Shown here piece after piece: positions 1-5,719 of a stretch of 22,008 nt of DNA. A program made the translations under genes and the position numbers. This DNA comes from a virus. The notes below the pieces were generated by a model. It had not been told where the DNA came from. It did no database searches and saw only the letters and a list, made by a program, of their open reading frames with translations. The stretch is taken from the IMG/VR virus record IMGVR_UViG_3300005584_000046, positions 1 to 22,008 of that record; one strand, 5' to 3'. Each line of letters begins with the position of its first letter. Within the stretch, counting starts at the first letter, position 1.

Positions 1-1
1 A

Positions 2-313
2 CCAAAAGTAACTGTAAAAGCTACTAAAGTTATTGTTAAGCCTAAAACACAAGAACCAACTTATAAAAATTTAAGAATGGGTGTTAATTTGGAAAAAAGA
101 GAAATGACAGGCGAAAATAGAAACGACATAAAACCTAATAAAAGAGATAGTATGGCTTATAAATCTGGTTATAATATGGGTTTAGGTGGTAGCAAAGGCG
201 GTCTTAACGAAAGTCCTGTTGTAAGAATGGGTAGGTATGAAGGACAAAATGTTAAACGAAAGCCTGCTGCTGTAATAGTAAAAAAATTAGTTAAAATAAA
301 ACCTAAAAAATAA
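2..313 (+). CDS. Lysine-rich small phage protein, 5' end outside window
   Basis: The reading frame is open from the first complete codon at base 2 down to the stop at 311-313. An internal ATG sits at 77, but the frame continues upstream of it with the same basic, Val/Lys-rich composition (VKATKVIVKPK), so the gene probably starts before the window. At least 103 residues are visible. The protein has a Gly/Asn-rich middle (YNMGLGGSKGG) and a strongly basic C-terminus (VIVKKLVKIKPKK) resembling the basic stretch near the N-terminal part seen here. No membrane segment or catalytic motif is visible. It lies 5 bases ahead of another basic small gene, and such proteins may bind DNA or be packaged, but function is unknown. 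Confidence 0.6.
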   Translation, partial: PKVTVKATKVIVKPKTQEPTYKNLRMGVNLEKREMTGENRNDIKPNKRDSMAYKSGYNMGLGGSKGGLNESPVVRMGRYEGQNVKRKPAAVIVKKLVKIKPKK

Positions 314-318
314 TAATC

Positions 319-582
319 ATGAAACATTCAATGAATCCAAAGATGGTTATGAAGAAAACCGTAGTGATAACAGCCAAACCAAAGCTAACACCATCAGAAA
401 GAGCTGCTAAACAAGGATTAAAAGCAAAAGTAAAATCAGCTTTTAAGTCTGAAGTTTCTAAAGCAAAGATGGGCGATGTTAAGATGCCTAAGAAAATGGT
501 TAGAGGTATGGTTAAAGACGAAAGAAAAAACTTTAGGGCAGCCAAAAAAGAAATTAGGGGTTACACAGATTACGGAATGTAA
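319..582 (+). CDS. Small basic phage protein of unknown function
   Basis: This encodes 87 residues, very rich in Lys and Arg and in Met, with almost no aromatic residues until the C-terminal GYTDYGM. The central part (about residues 25-80) looks helical and highly charged. The ATG follows the preceding stop by 5 bases with an A/T-rich leader and no Shine-Dalgarno sequence, as elsewhere in the window. It belongs to a run of four small basic genes. The composition would suit nucleic-acid binding or a minor virion protein, but I recognise no family. The reverse-strand frame at 303-545 is a shadow of this gene. Confidence 0.6.
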   Translation: MKHSMNPKMVMKKTVVITAKPKLTPSERAAKQGLKAKVKSAFKSEVSKAKMGDVKMPKKMVRGMVKDERKNFRAAKKEIRGYTDYGM

Positions 583-600
583 TAATTTAATTAAAGCAAT

Positions 601-744
601 ATGAAAAACTCAACGAAGAAAACAGTAAAGGTTATGCCTGCAAAGAAAGGTAAAGGTAAAAAATCATTCCCTGATATGAATAAAGATGGCAAAATAACTA
701 AAGCCGATATTCTTATGGGGCGTGGCGTGATTGCTAAAAAGTAA
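601..744 (+). CDS. 47-residue basic protein with EF-hand-like loop
   Basis: This is a short ORF of 47 codons (ATG at 601, TAA at 742-744). The N-terminal half is Lys-rich (KKTVKVMPAKKGKGKK). Residues 25-36 read DMNKDGKITKAD, which matches the 12-position EF-hand/dockerin calcium loop: acidic or Asn at positions 1, 3, 5 and 12, Gly at 6 and Ile at 8. The end, ILMGRGVIAKK, is hydrophobic then basic. Similar short proteins with an 'F-P-D-x-N/T-x-D-G-K-x-T-x-A-D' core are, from memory, frequent in uncultured phage genomes. Only one loop is present, so calcium binding would need dimerisation or a partner. Its place among other small basic genes supports it as real. Confidence 0.6.
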   Translation: MKNSTKKTVKVMPAKKGKGKKSFPDMNKDGKITKADILMGRGVIAKK

Positions 745-771
745 ATGTAAGACAACTGCGTCAAGAAGTAA

Positions 772-1428
772 ATGAATTTAAACCTCAACATACCTTCTTT
801 CAAATGTTTATTGAGAGTATCTCACCTTACTAAAAAAGATGCCGACAAAGATACGTACCACAATGCGTATGCTTTCGGTATTCAGTCTATAACAGGAAAG
901 ATACTTACGTTCCACGTAATGACCGATTACGGTATGCTACGTAGCAGAGTGCCGATTAGTGAGTTGTTTTTAAAAGAGCCATCAGAAGACATACCATCTC
1001 ATTTTAAGCAGTTATGGGATTGTTTTTCAGAAAATACAACGATTACAAAGTTTGAGTATCTTAATACAAAGAGATGCCAAGTGGTTTTAAAAGATGGAAC
1101 TAAAGTATGGGCTACGTATATGTTTACTGTTGATTGGTTTAACAACCCCTATTCAGATGAAGCAAGTGATTACAAGTGTGGCCACGTTCTTATAGCCGAT
1201 GAAGGTTATTTACTGTGCCAACCGAACAACAGAATATTTTGGAGAGATAGTAACTGGGTTACACAAGGATTTCCATTAGATGTAAAACACATAAAGGTAG
1301 ATACCAAACTTGAATCTGTTGAATCCTATTCAGACAGATGGGTAAGCGAAGATACCGATTCATTTTATTACAATATTAATAAACAAGACAATGGCAAAGA
1401 CACCAGCATGGACAAGAAAAGAGGGTAA
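772..1428 (+). CDS. Conserved phage hypothetical protein (218 aa)
   Basis: This is a 218-residue soluble protein with mixed alpha/beta-type sequence, many Trp and Tyr residues, and no signal peptide or membrane segment. The N-terminal block (FKCLLRVSHLTKKDADKDTYHNAYAFGIQSITGK) followed by FHVMTDYGMLRSRVPISEL resembles a family I recall in phages of aquatic Bacteroidota and cyanophage-like genomes, where it remains uncharacterised. No catalytic signature stands out. The 3' end overlaps the next gene by 38 bases in another frame, which argues for co-expression. Function unknown. Confidence 0.7.
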   Translation: MNLNLNIPSFKCLLRVSHLTKKDADKDTYHNAYAFGIQSITGKILTFHVMTDYGMLRSRVPISELFLKEPSEDIPSHFKQLWDCFSENTTITKFEYLNTKRCQVVLKDGTKVWATYMFTVDWFNNPYSDEASDYKCGHVLIADEGYLLCQPNNRIFWRDSNWVTQGFPLDVKHIKVDTKLESVESYSDRWVSEDTDSFYYNINKQDNGKDTSMDKKRG

Positions 1429-1663
1429 AGACCCGAAAGGTGGCTTGAATAAAGCTGGCATAGCGTCTTATCGCAAGGCTAACCCAGGCAGTAAGCTTAA
1501 AATGGCTGTTACCACACCTCCATCTAAACTAAAAGCAGGTAGCAAGGATGCTAATCGAAGAAAAAGCTTCTGTGCGAGAATGTCAGGAGTCAAAGGTCCT
1601 GCTACCAAACCAAATGGCGAGCCTACAAGAAAAACATTAGCACTAAGAAAATGGAACTGTTAA
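1391..1663 (+). CDS. DUF6321-like small basic phage protein
   Basis: This is a 90-residue, Lys/Arg-rich protein. Three blocks recall the DUF6321 family of phage proteins: MAKTPAWTRKEGKDPKGGLN at the start, the central RRKSFCARMSGVKGP at about residues 56-70, and the C-terminal LRKWNC. The two Cys residues, in FCARM and as the last residue, are part of that pattern. The family has no established function; the composition suggests nucleic-acid contact or a virion role. The start lies inside the 3' end of the preceding gene (38-base overlap) and the next gene begins 13 bases after its stop. Family assignment is from memory of the sequence pattern. Confidence 0.75.
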   Translation: MAKTPAWTRKEGKDPKGGLNKAGIASYRKANPGSKLKMAVTTPPSKLKAGSKDANRRKSFCARMSGVKGPATKPNGEPTRKTLALRKWNC

Positions 1664-1676
1664 CACACACTAAACA

Positions 1677-2144
1677 ATGCAAAAGAGAAACCTTGCAATC
1701 ATCAACCTATCAGACCCCAATAGCCCTAAGTTAGACTTCCTTTCAAAAAAATCTTTTACTGAAGACCTAAAAGACTTTAAAGACAAAGATAGGGTATGGA
1801 TAGTTGTAGAAACTTACTACCATAAGAGAAGCCTAAAGCAAAACAATCTGCTTCATTTATATTTATCAGAGATAGCCAAAGAAACAGGTGCGCAACTAGA
1901 GCAAATTAAAGACGCTCTAAAGAAGAAATTTCTTACTGTGCCACTTACTACCAACGATGGGGAGATAATGGCTGACAAGTCATCTGGTGAAGTCCTAGAG
2001 CGTGTTAAAAGAACATCAGAACTAACGGTTGTAGAATTTATGGAGTTTACAGAGAATGTACGGTTGTGGGCAATGGACTTTTTAGGATTGTATTTATCTT
2101 TACCAGAAGAACAGGTTGAATTAAATTTAAAAAATCATAATTAA
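1677..2144 (+). CDS. NinB-like recombination protein (putative)
   Basis: This 155-residue protein contains the pattern KRSLKQNNLLHLYLSEIAKETG followed by a helical KDALKKKFL (about residues 50-85) and a C-terminal block with T-x-x-L-T-x-x-E-F-x-x-F and R-L-W-A. This layout recalls the NinB/ORF family of lambda-like phages, single-stranded-DNA-binding proteins that load recombinases, and related uncharacterised phage proteins with 'R-S-x-x-Q-N'. It is not membrane-bound. It is the last gene before a non-coding interval and the replication operon, so a DNA-metabolism role fits. The call rests on short motifs only and could be a related but functionally different family. Confidence 0.5.
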   Translation: MQKRNLAIINLSDPNSPKLDFLSKKSFTEDLKDFKDKDRVWIVVETYYHKRSLKQNNLLHLYLSEIAKETGAQLEQIKDALKKKFLTVPLTTNDGEIMADKSSGEVLERVKRTSELTVVEFMEFTENVRLWAMDFLGLYLSLPEEQVELNLKNHN

Positions 2145-2154
2145 TAATTATTTA

Positions 2155-2162
2155 TATATTTG
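2155..2162 (+). promoter_or_regulatory. Bacteroidota -7 promoter box (TATATTTG)
   Basis: TATATTTG matches the Bacteroidota sigma-factor -7 consensus TAnnTTTG exactly. It sits 10 bases past the stop of the NinB-like gene, in a strongly AT-rich stretch. No TTTG is found at the usual distance upstream. Predicted transcription would begin near 2167-2169, which is exactly where the first hairpin of the following non-coding interval begins. Confidence 0.5.
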
Positions 2163-2167
2163 TGTGT

Positions 2168-2275
2168 CTATTAGGGGTTCTCATTCCCTTGTTAGTGTGT
2201 TTTCATAGAGTAGCTTGGTAGTGCGAGCTTCTCAATTAACCCAGAGTTTTTCTCCAATTTCTCTGGGTTTTTTTA
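2168..2275 (+). ncRNA. Candidate phage small RNA with three hairpins
   Basis: No convincing ORF lies between 2145 and 2323. Downstream of a TAnnTTTG box, three stem-loops follow one another. The first pairs CTATTAGGGG (2168-2177) with CCCTTGTTAG (2186-2195), with one mismatch and an 8-base loop. The second pairs GAGTAGCT (2208-2215) with AGCTTCTC (2226-2233), with one T-T mismatch. The third is a 9-bp terminator hairpin followed by a T-run. Promoter, folded body and terminator together define a transcript of roughly 108 bases. The first hairpin resembles a tRNA T-arm and the second a D-arm, but no acceptor or anticodon stem forms. Family unknown. Confidence 0.5.
2238..2275 (+). terminator. 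Rho-independent terminator
   Basis: AACCCAGAG (2238-2246) is perfectly complementary to CTCTGGGTT (2261-2269), a 9-bp stem with a 14-base loop, followed by a run of Ts (2268-2274). It ends the transcript from the NinB-like gene and/or the candidate small RNA, and it separates them from the replication operon. Confidence 0.85.
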
Positions 2276-2287
2276 TTTTAAAATAAA

Positions 2288-2319
2288 TTTGACATTGTGT
2301 AAAATTGTATTTACATTTG
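2288..2319 (+). promoter_or_regulatory. Promoter of the replication operon
   Basis: TTTG at 2288-2291 and TACATTTG at 2312-2319 are separated by 20 bases, matching the two-part Bacteroidota promoter (TTTG, 19-21 bases, TAnnTTTG). It is the best promoter match in the window. The expected start of transcription (about 5-7 bases after the box) falls on or beside the ATG at 2324, implying a leaderless mRNA. Confidence 0.75.
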
Positions 2320-2323
2320 GCCT

Positions 2324-2506
2324 ATGGAAACAGAAGAAAAACAATTAAATGCTTATAGTATATCAAATCTGATTACTATATCGGATTATGCCAAACTACG
2401 TGGCGTAACAAGACAAACAATTTATAATTGGATTGCAGAAAAAAACATTAAGACAGTTGATTTATTAGGCAAACAGTACATTGATAAGTCTACTGCAAGT
2501 AAGTAA
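2324..2506 (+). CDS. Small helix-turn-helix regulator (MerR/excisionase-type)
   Basis: This is a 60-residue protein. Residues about 17-55 (ITISDYAKLRGVTRQTIYNW, then IAEKNIKTVDLLGKQYID) form a typical HTH_17/excisionase-like winged helix-turn-helix: 'x-x-A-x-L-x-G-V-T-R-Q-T-I-Y-x-W-I' with a following wing ending in 'G-x-x-Y-I-D'. There is no effector domain and it contains no Met other than the first. Proteins of this type act as DNA-binding regulators or architectural factors. It is first in the replication operon, and the promoter lies so close that the message should be leaderless. It may control its own promoter or the adjacent small-RNA promoter; that is inference. Confidence 0.75.
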   Translation: METEEKQLNAYSISNLITISDYAKLRGVTRQTIYNWIAEKNIKTVDLLGKQYIDKSTASK

Positions 2507-2555
2507 GTCTTTTTTTGGCAATAAACATTTTACACTTTTTAAAATAATTAATTTA

Positions 2556-3266
2556 ATGGCATATAGATACTCTGATACCCTTAAATGGCAAGATGAATGG
2601 TTTGTAGACCTTACAAGCATTGAAAAACTACTATTTCTTTACCTATACGACAACTGTGATATAGCAGGATTTTTTGAATTGTCTTACCGTAAAATATCCT
2701 TTGATTTAGGTTGTAAAGAAGCAGAAATTAAAGGGGCTTTAAAGGGGCTTGGAAAGGGCATAATAATTAACGATGATGAAAAATGTTTACTTGTAAAAAA
2801 CTTTATTAAACATCAAAAAAATCTTCCAATTAACCCTGATAATAAAGCTCATTTAGGAATTTTAAAAAGAGCAATAATTTATTTACCAAAATTCAATAAT
2901 ATAACTTTAGACTATCAAGAAGGGTATTTATACATAGGGGCTTCAAAGCCCCTTCCAAGGGGCACTGGTATAGCTATAGATATAGTATATAGTATAGAAG
3001 AGCGAGAAAAAAAATTTAAAGAGAGTTTGTATCCATTTACTAAGTACGATAAGAACCCTGATGGAATATACCCAAAAGAGTTAATAAAAGATTTTTATGA
3101 ATATTGGACAGAGAAGAATAAAACAAAATCAAAAATGAGATTTGAAATGCAAAATACTTGGGAGTTAAATAAAAGATTGGTTACATGGTCAAATAATATT
3201 ATTTCAAAAAATAAAGAAAAACAAAATTTAAATTATTCTCAATCTTCAAAAGTATCAGCAAACTAA
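2556..3266 (+). CDS. Replication initiator / replisome organiser-like protein
   Basis: The frame is open further upstream, but the first ATG (2556) gives a natural start MAYRYSDTLKWQDEWF; the only upstream start is a TTG at 2481 inside the preceding gene. The product has 236 residues. Residues 1-110 look like the winged-helix N-terminus of phage replication proteins (SIEKLLFLYLYDNCDIAGFF, ISFDLG, LVKNFIKHQKNLPINPDN), and the C-terminal part has KELIKDFYEYWTEKN, as in DnaD/lambda-O-like proteins. It directly precedes a DnaB-type ATPase with a 1-base gap, the classical initiator-helicase pair. Unusual repeats inside the gene (2730-2997) may be its binding sites. Exact family not determined. Confidence 0.65.
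   Translation: MAYRYSDTLKWQDEWFVDLTSIEKLLFLYLYDNCDIAGFFELSYRKISFDLGCKEAEIKGALKGLGKGIIINDDEKCLLVKNFIKHQKNLPINPDNKAHLGILKRAIIYLPKFNNITLDYQEGYLYIGASKPLPRGTGIAIDIVYSIEEREKKFKESLYPFTKYDKNPDGIYPKELIKDFYEYWTEKNKTKSKMRFEMQNTWELNKRLVTWSNNIISKNKEKQNLNYSQSSKVSAN
2730..2997 (+). repeat. In-gene repeat cluster, candidate replication origin
   Basis: Within the initiator gene, AAAGGGGCTT occurs twice in tandem (2730-2739, 2741-2750) followed by GGAAAGGGC. Near 2937, GGGGCTT (2937-2943) pairs with AAGCCCC (2946-2952), and the same GCCCCTT (2948-2954) can pair instead with AAGGGGC (2957-2963). Directly after come five TATAG copies in 29 bases (2969, 2975, 2981, 2988, 2993) and an A-rich run. Iteron-like G/C blocks followed by an AT-rich easily melted stretch inside an initiator gene is the arrangement of the lambda O origin. 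The coding sequence (KGALKGLGKG) could by itself explain part of the tandem repeat. Confidence 0.4.
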
Positions 3267-3267
3267 C

Positions 3268-4230
3268 ATGATAAAGAAATACACACACATACAGAAAAGC
3301 TTAGATGAACTTCGTGAGATAGGAGTTCCAAGAGGTGAGAACACAGGATTTAAAAAACTTGATGACCTGTACAGCTTAAAGCAAGGTTCATTCACATTTA
3401 TCCTTGCTCCACCACATCATGGCAAATCAGAGTTTTGTTTTGAGCTTGTAATCAATCAAGCAATCAAGTTTGGTAAAAAATCTTTAATCTATTCTCCCGA
3501 AACAGGAAGCGTAGAAGATATTTACTCTGAACTAATCCACAAGCTTACAGGAAAACCTTTCTACAAATCAATTAACGACCACGTAGATGACAGAAAGTAT
3601 TACGAAGCAATAAATTACATTGATGAATACTTCTCAATCGTTGATGGCGATGAAAAAAGTTATAGCTTTAAGGATTTAACGGAATTGATAACAGATGAAA
3701 AAATAATTATGTCTGACCCATACAATGAGTTAATTCACGATATGACAGAGTTTGGTACAAGGCAAGATTTGTATATCGAAAGGCTTTGTAGTGAAATTCG
3801 TAGGTACTGCAAGAAAAATAAAAAGCATTGTTTGCAGACTTTACACCCAGCGCATCAGCAAATTGTAGTTGAGAAAGGATTTAGGTACTATCCGATGCCT
3901 ATGGCTAGAGAAGCAGCAGGAGGGCAGGCATTGTTACGCAAGGCAATGACATGGATAAATCTTTGGAGGCCACCAATCGGATTAAATGACGAAGATGGTC
4001 AGCCGTACAGAGAAAACGAAGTTGTGGTGAACATTGAGAAAGCTAAACCAAAGGGAGTATCGACAAGGGGAACAATAAGACTATTCTTTGATTGGAAGAA
4101 AAACAGATATTACGAAGAAGGAGATTACAAAGACCTTTACGCATTTGAACACGAAACTGCAAAAAAAGGAACAGACTTTAGAGAACCATTAGCAACAATA
4201 AAATTAACAGATGATGAAGTCCCATTTTAA
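3268..4230 (+). CDS. DnaB-type replicative helicase / RecA-fold ATPase
   Basis: This 320-residue protein has a RecA-like ATPase core. TGFKKLDDLYSLKQGSFTFILAPPHHGKSE (residues 26-55) carries the Walker A motif APPHHGKS (47-54) in the usual DnaB context. IIMSDPYNEL (146-155) fits the Walker B strand, and TLHP (191-194) corresponds to the sensor strand. AREAAGGQALLRKAMTWINLWR and VVVNIEKAKPKGVSTRGTI resemble the C-terminal DnaB/RecA elements that contact the neighbouring subunit. It lacks the N-terminal primase-binding domain of bacterial DnaB, as many phage helicases do. It probably unwinds the origin after loading by the initiator encoded just upstream. The last residues, DDEVPF, resemble the acidic-aromatic tails that bind partner proteins. 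Confidence 0.8.
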   Translation: MIKKYTHIQKSLDELREIGVPRGENTGFKKLDDLYSLKQGSFTFILAPPHHGKSEFCFELVINQAIKFGKKSLIYSPETGSVEDIYSELIHKLTGKPFYKSINDHVDDRKYYEAINYIDEYFSIVDGDEKSYSFKDLTELITDEKIIMSDPYNELIHDMTEFGTRQDLYIERLCSEIRRYCKKNKKHCLQTLHPAHQQIVVEKGFRYYPMPMAREAAGGQALLRKAMTWINLWRPPIGLNDEDGQPYRENEVVVNIEKAKPKGVSTRGTIRLFFDWKKNRYYEEGDYKDLYAFEHETAKKGTDFREPLATIKLTDDEVPF

Positions 4231-4232
4231 TT

Positions 4233-4577
4233 ATGAACAACGAAACATATTACAGAGAGTTATCAGAAATGTATGCTTTTAAAAACGAAGCTGAATTAAA
4301 GCCATACAATGAATTATTATTAGCCAAAGGTGTACTGTATAAGATGGAGGATGAACTCTTGTCTTATGGCTTAAAAAGTGGCAACAGAGAGAAAATTAAA
4401 GACGCTAAGGATAGACTAAATATTTTATTTCAATTTATTGAATCAATCTCATCGGTTTTATCTGAAAATACACAACTTAGAATCTTACTTAAAGATAGTA
4501 TGGTTCAGAGGTCTAACTTAGAAGATTTATTAATTTCTATGGACAAACAGAATAAATTTGCAGATGAAAATAATTGA
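4233..4577 (+). CDS. Helical protein of unknown function in replication operon
   Basis: This 114-residue protein is predicted to be almost wholly alpha-helical (YYRELSEMYAFKNEAELKPY, then KDRLNILFQFIESISSVLSE). It has no Cys, no signal peptide and no catalytic motif. It begins 2 bases after the helicase stop, so it is co-transcribed and probably coupled to it. Position behind a helicase suggests a replication accessory or loader factor, but nothing in the sequence proves this. Family not recognised. Confidence 0.6.
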   Translation: MNNETYYRELSEMYAFKNEAELKPYNELLLAKGVLYKMEDELLSYGLKSGNREKIKDAKDRLNILFQFIESISSVLSENTQLRILLKDSMVQRSNLEDLLISMDKQNKFADENN

Positions 4578-4827
4578 GGATAAAACACTAGTTTTTTGCT
4601 GGAACATACTTGACAAAATAGAATTAGGTCAAAAGATATTAATTTCACAACACGCACCTAAAAAGCCTGATTTGTTTATTGAGTGCGCTAAAAAATATGC
4701 AGACTGTTACGGTACTATTTTGTTTTCAGATGATTATCAAGAGATTAAAAAAGTAAACACTTTTAAACAAATTAAAAATTTATTTGCAAAATTGAAAAAC
4801 AATAGTGTAATTTTATCATTAAAATGA
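4564..4827 (+). CDS. Small protein of unknown function (87 aa)
   Basis: A TTG at 4558 is also in frame, but the ATG at 4564 is the likelier start, overlapping the previous gene by 14 bases. The 87 residues show alternating strand and helix character (LVFCWNILDKIELGQKILIS, CAKKYADCYGTILFSD, VILSLK). Three Cys residues are present but they do not form a metal-binding pattern. The fold might be a small Rossmann-like alpha/beta unit. No family recognised; the overlap indicates co-expression with the replication genes. Confidence 0.55.
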   Translation: MKIIEDKTLVFCWNILDKIELGQKILISQHAPKKPDLFIECAKKYADCYGTILFSDDYQEIKKVNTFKQIKNLFAKLKNNSVILSLK

Positions 4828-4843
4828 GCGCAACTATTTTTTA

Positions 4844-5203
4844 ATGGCAACAATAAAGCAACAATCAAAACTAATTATCGAACATCCTTTTTTTGAAGAT
4901 TGCCTTAAAAAAGCAAACGCTGGTGATTTTAGTGGTTTTGAAAGATTGTTTTTAGAAATACAAGCCCACGTTTGGGAGAAGGTAGCCTTAGACGCTTCAA
5001 GAGTTTACGGATATTACCGAAGAGCAAATAGCTGCGATATAAAAAAAGAGATAAGGGATATGCCTCCTCCCGTTTCGTTAGACATAAGACTTCCATTCAT
5101 TAAGGAAAACTTAATTACTAAAACAGTAAAGATTAAAAAAATAACCAGAAATAACACTAACCAGTTATTAATGTTTGAAATAAAAAAAACCGTAGTCCGC
5201 TGA
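4844..5203 (+). CDS. Hypothetical protein ending the replication operon
   Basis: This 119-residue protein has an N-terminal helical part (KLIIEHPFFEDCLKKANAGDFSGFERLFLEIQAHVWEKV), a middle PPPVSLDIRLPF segment and a basic C-terminus (TKTVKIKKITRNN). Its last codons lie inside the stem of the terminator at 5182-5216, so gene end and transcription end are fused, which constrains both. It starts 16 bases after the previous stop. No family recognised. Confidence 0.6.
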   Translation: MATIKQQSKLIIEHPFFEDCLKKANAGDFSGFERLFLEIQAHVWEKVALDASRVYGYYRRANSCDIKKEIRDMPPPVSLDIRLPFIKENLITKTVKIKKITRNNTNQLLMFEIKKTVVR

Positions 5204-5216
5204 TACGGTTTTTTTT
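5182..5216. terminator. Bidirectional rho-independent terminator
   Basis: An A-run plus ACCGTA (5182-5194) pairs perfectly with TACGGT plus a T-run (5204-5216), a 13-bp stem with a 9-base loop. Because one arm starts with eight As and the other ends with eight Ts, it can terminate transcription in both directions. It serves the rightward replication operon, whose stop codon (5201-5203) lies in the loop, and the leftward gene that ends at 5236. Confidence 0.85.
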
Positions 5217-5235
5217 ATTGTACATCAATAAACAA

Positions 5236-5496
5236 TTAAGCGTTAATGCTTGATGTTAAAGTTCCAACAGTTTGGGTAACATAGTAACCACCAGTCAATA
5301 CGTTATTACCATTATAGTAATTTACAGTAATGATTGATTGCACACCCTGAAGGGCTGCTTGTTGTGCTGCTGATGCAGACTCAACTTGTTGGATGTATCC
5401 TGTTCCTACAAGTAGAACAGGACAAGGGTTGGCCAGACCTGAGAACGATGTTCCATCTGGGGTTTGAAGTACATTTACACTTACAGCTACTGCCAT
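5236..5496 (-). CDS. Convergent small protein of unknown function
   Basis: This is the only supported gene on the - strand. It encodes 86 residues starting MAVAVSVNVLQTPDG. The composition is rich in Val, Ala, Ser, Thr, Gly and Gln with few charges, and strand-rich ends (SIITVNYYNGNNVLTGGYYVTQT) flank an Ala/Gln helix (SASAAQQAALQGVQ). That resembles small virion or decoration proteins more than enzymes or regulators. It faces the replication operon and ends 20 bases from the shared bidirectional terminator. No other gene occupies 5204-5719 and the codon pattern is clean, so I take it as real. A weak TA-rich box with TTTTTTG near 5541 on the - strand could be its promoter. Confidence 0.65.
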   Translation of the reverse strand: MAVAVSVNVLQTPDGTSFSGLANPCPVLLVGTGYIQQVESASAAQQAALQGVQSIITVNYYNGNNVLTGGYYVTQTVGTLTSSINA

Positions 5497-5649
5497 GATT
5501 TTTAAAATTTAAGGGTTTATAAACTAAAGTAAAGATATTACAAAAAATAATATTTTTTTTTATTTGGTAATTTAGATTTAAATATTGAAATTTGATTAGC
5601 GCAATCATTGAACAGCAATAAAAACAAGAGAGAAACCTATTAAAGAAAC

Positions 5650-5709
5650 ACCCAGCGTCAGAAGCAATCCCTAAGTTGCTGTATGTTTGCGCATCTTTTG
5701 GCGTTGGGT
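5650..5709 (+). promoter_or_regulatory. Structured leader ahead of the glycan operon
   Basis: Bases 5650-5664 (ACCCAGCGTCAGAAG) can pair with 5695-5709 (CTTTTGGCGTTGGGT) in a 15-bp RNA stem, 12 Watson-Crick pairs plus 3 G-U pairs. Inside, AGCAA (5663-5667) and TTGCT (5676-5680) can form a competing small hairpin. The stem ends 10 bases before the ATG at 5720. The TAnnTTTG match at 5682-5689 overlaps the loop, so the repeat could instead be a DNA operator. Function unknown. Confidence 0.4.
5682..5689 (+). promoter_or_regulatory. Possible -7 promoter box (TATGTTTG)
   Basis: TATGTTTG matches TAnnTTTG and lies 30 bases ahead of the first gene of the glycan operon, giving a leader of about 24 bases. 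There is no TTTG at the expected upstream distance. It is a plausible promoter for the whole rightward run of genes beginning at 5720. Confidence 0.35.
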
Positions 5710-5719
5710 TATTTTAATT

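Noticed and set aside
303-803. Reverse-strand frames at 303-545 and 591-803
   Set aside because: They are antisense to supported + strand genes, and their hydrophobic sequences are what the reverse of Lys-rich codons gives.
2170-2236. tRNA or permuted tRNA gene
   Set aside because: A T-arm-like hairpin with loop TTCTCAT and a D-arm-like GCTTGGTAGTGCGAGC are present, but no acceptor stem or anticodon stem can be formed in either order.
2481-2555. TTG start extending the initiator protein by 25 residues
   Set aside because: The extension overlaps the regulator gene, reads like non-coding sequence, and the ATG at 2556 has the A/T-rich leader seen at other starts.
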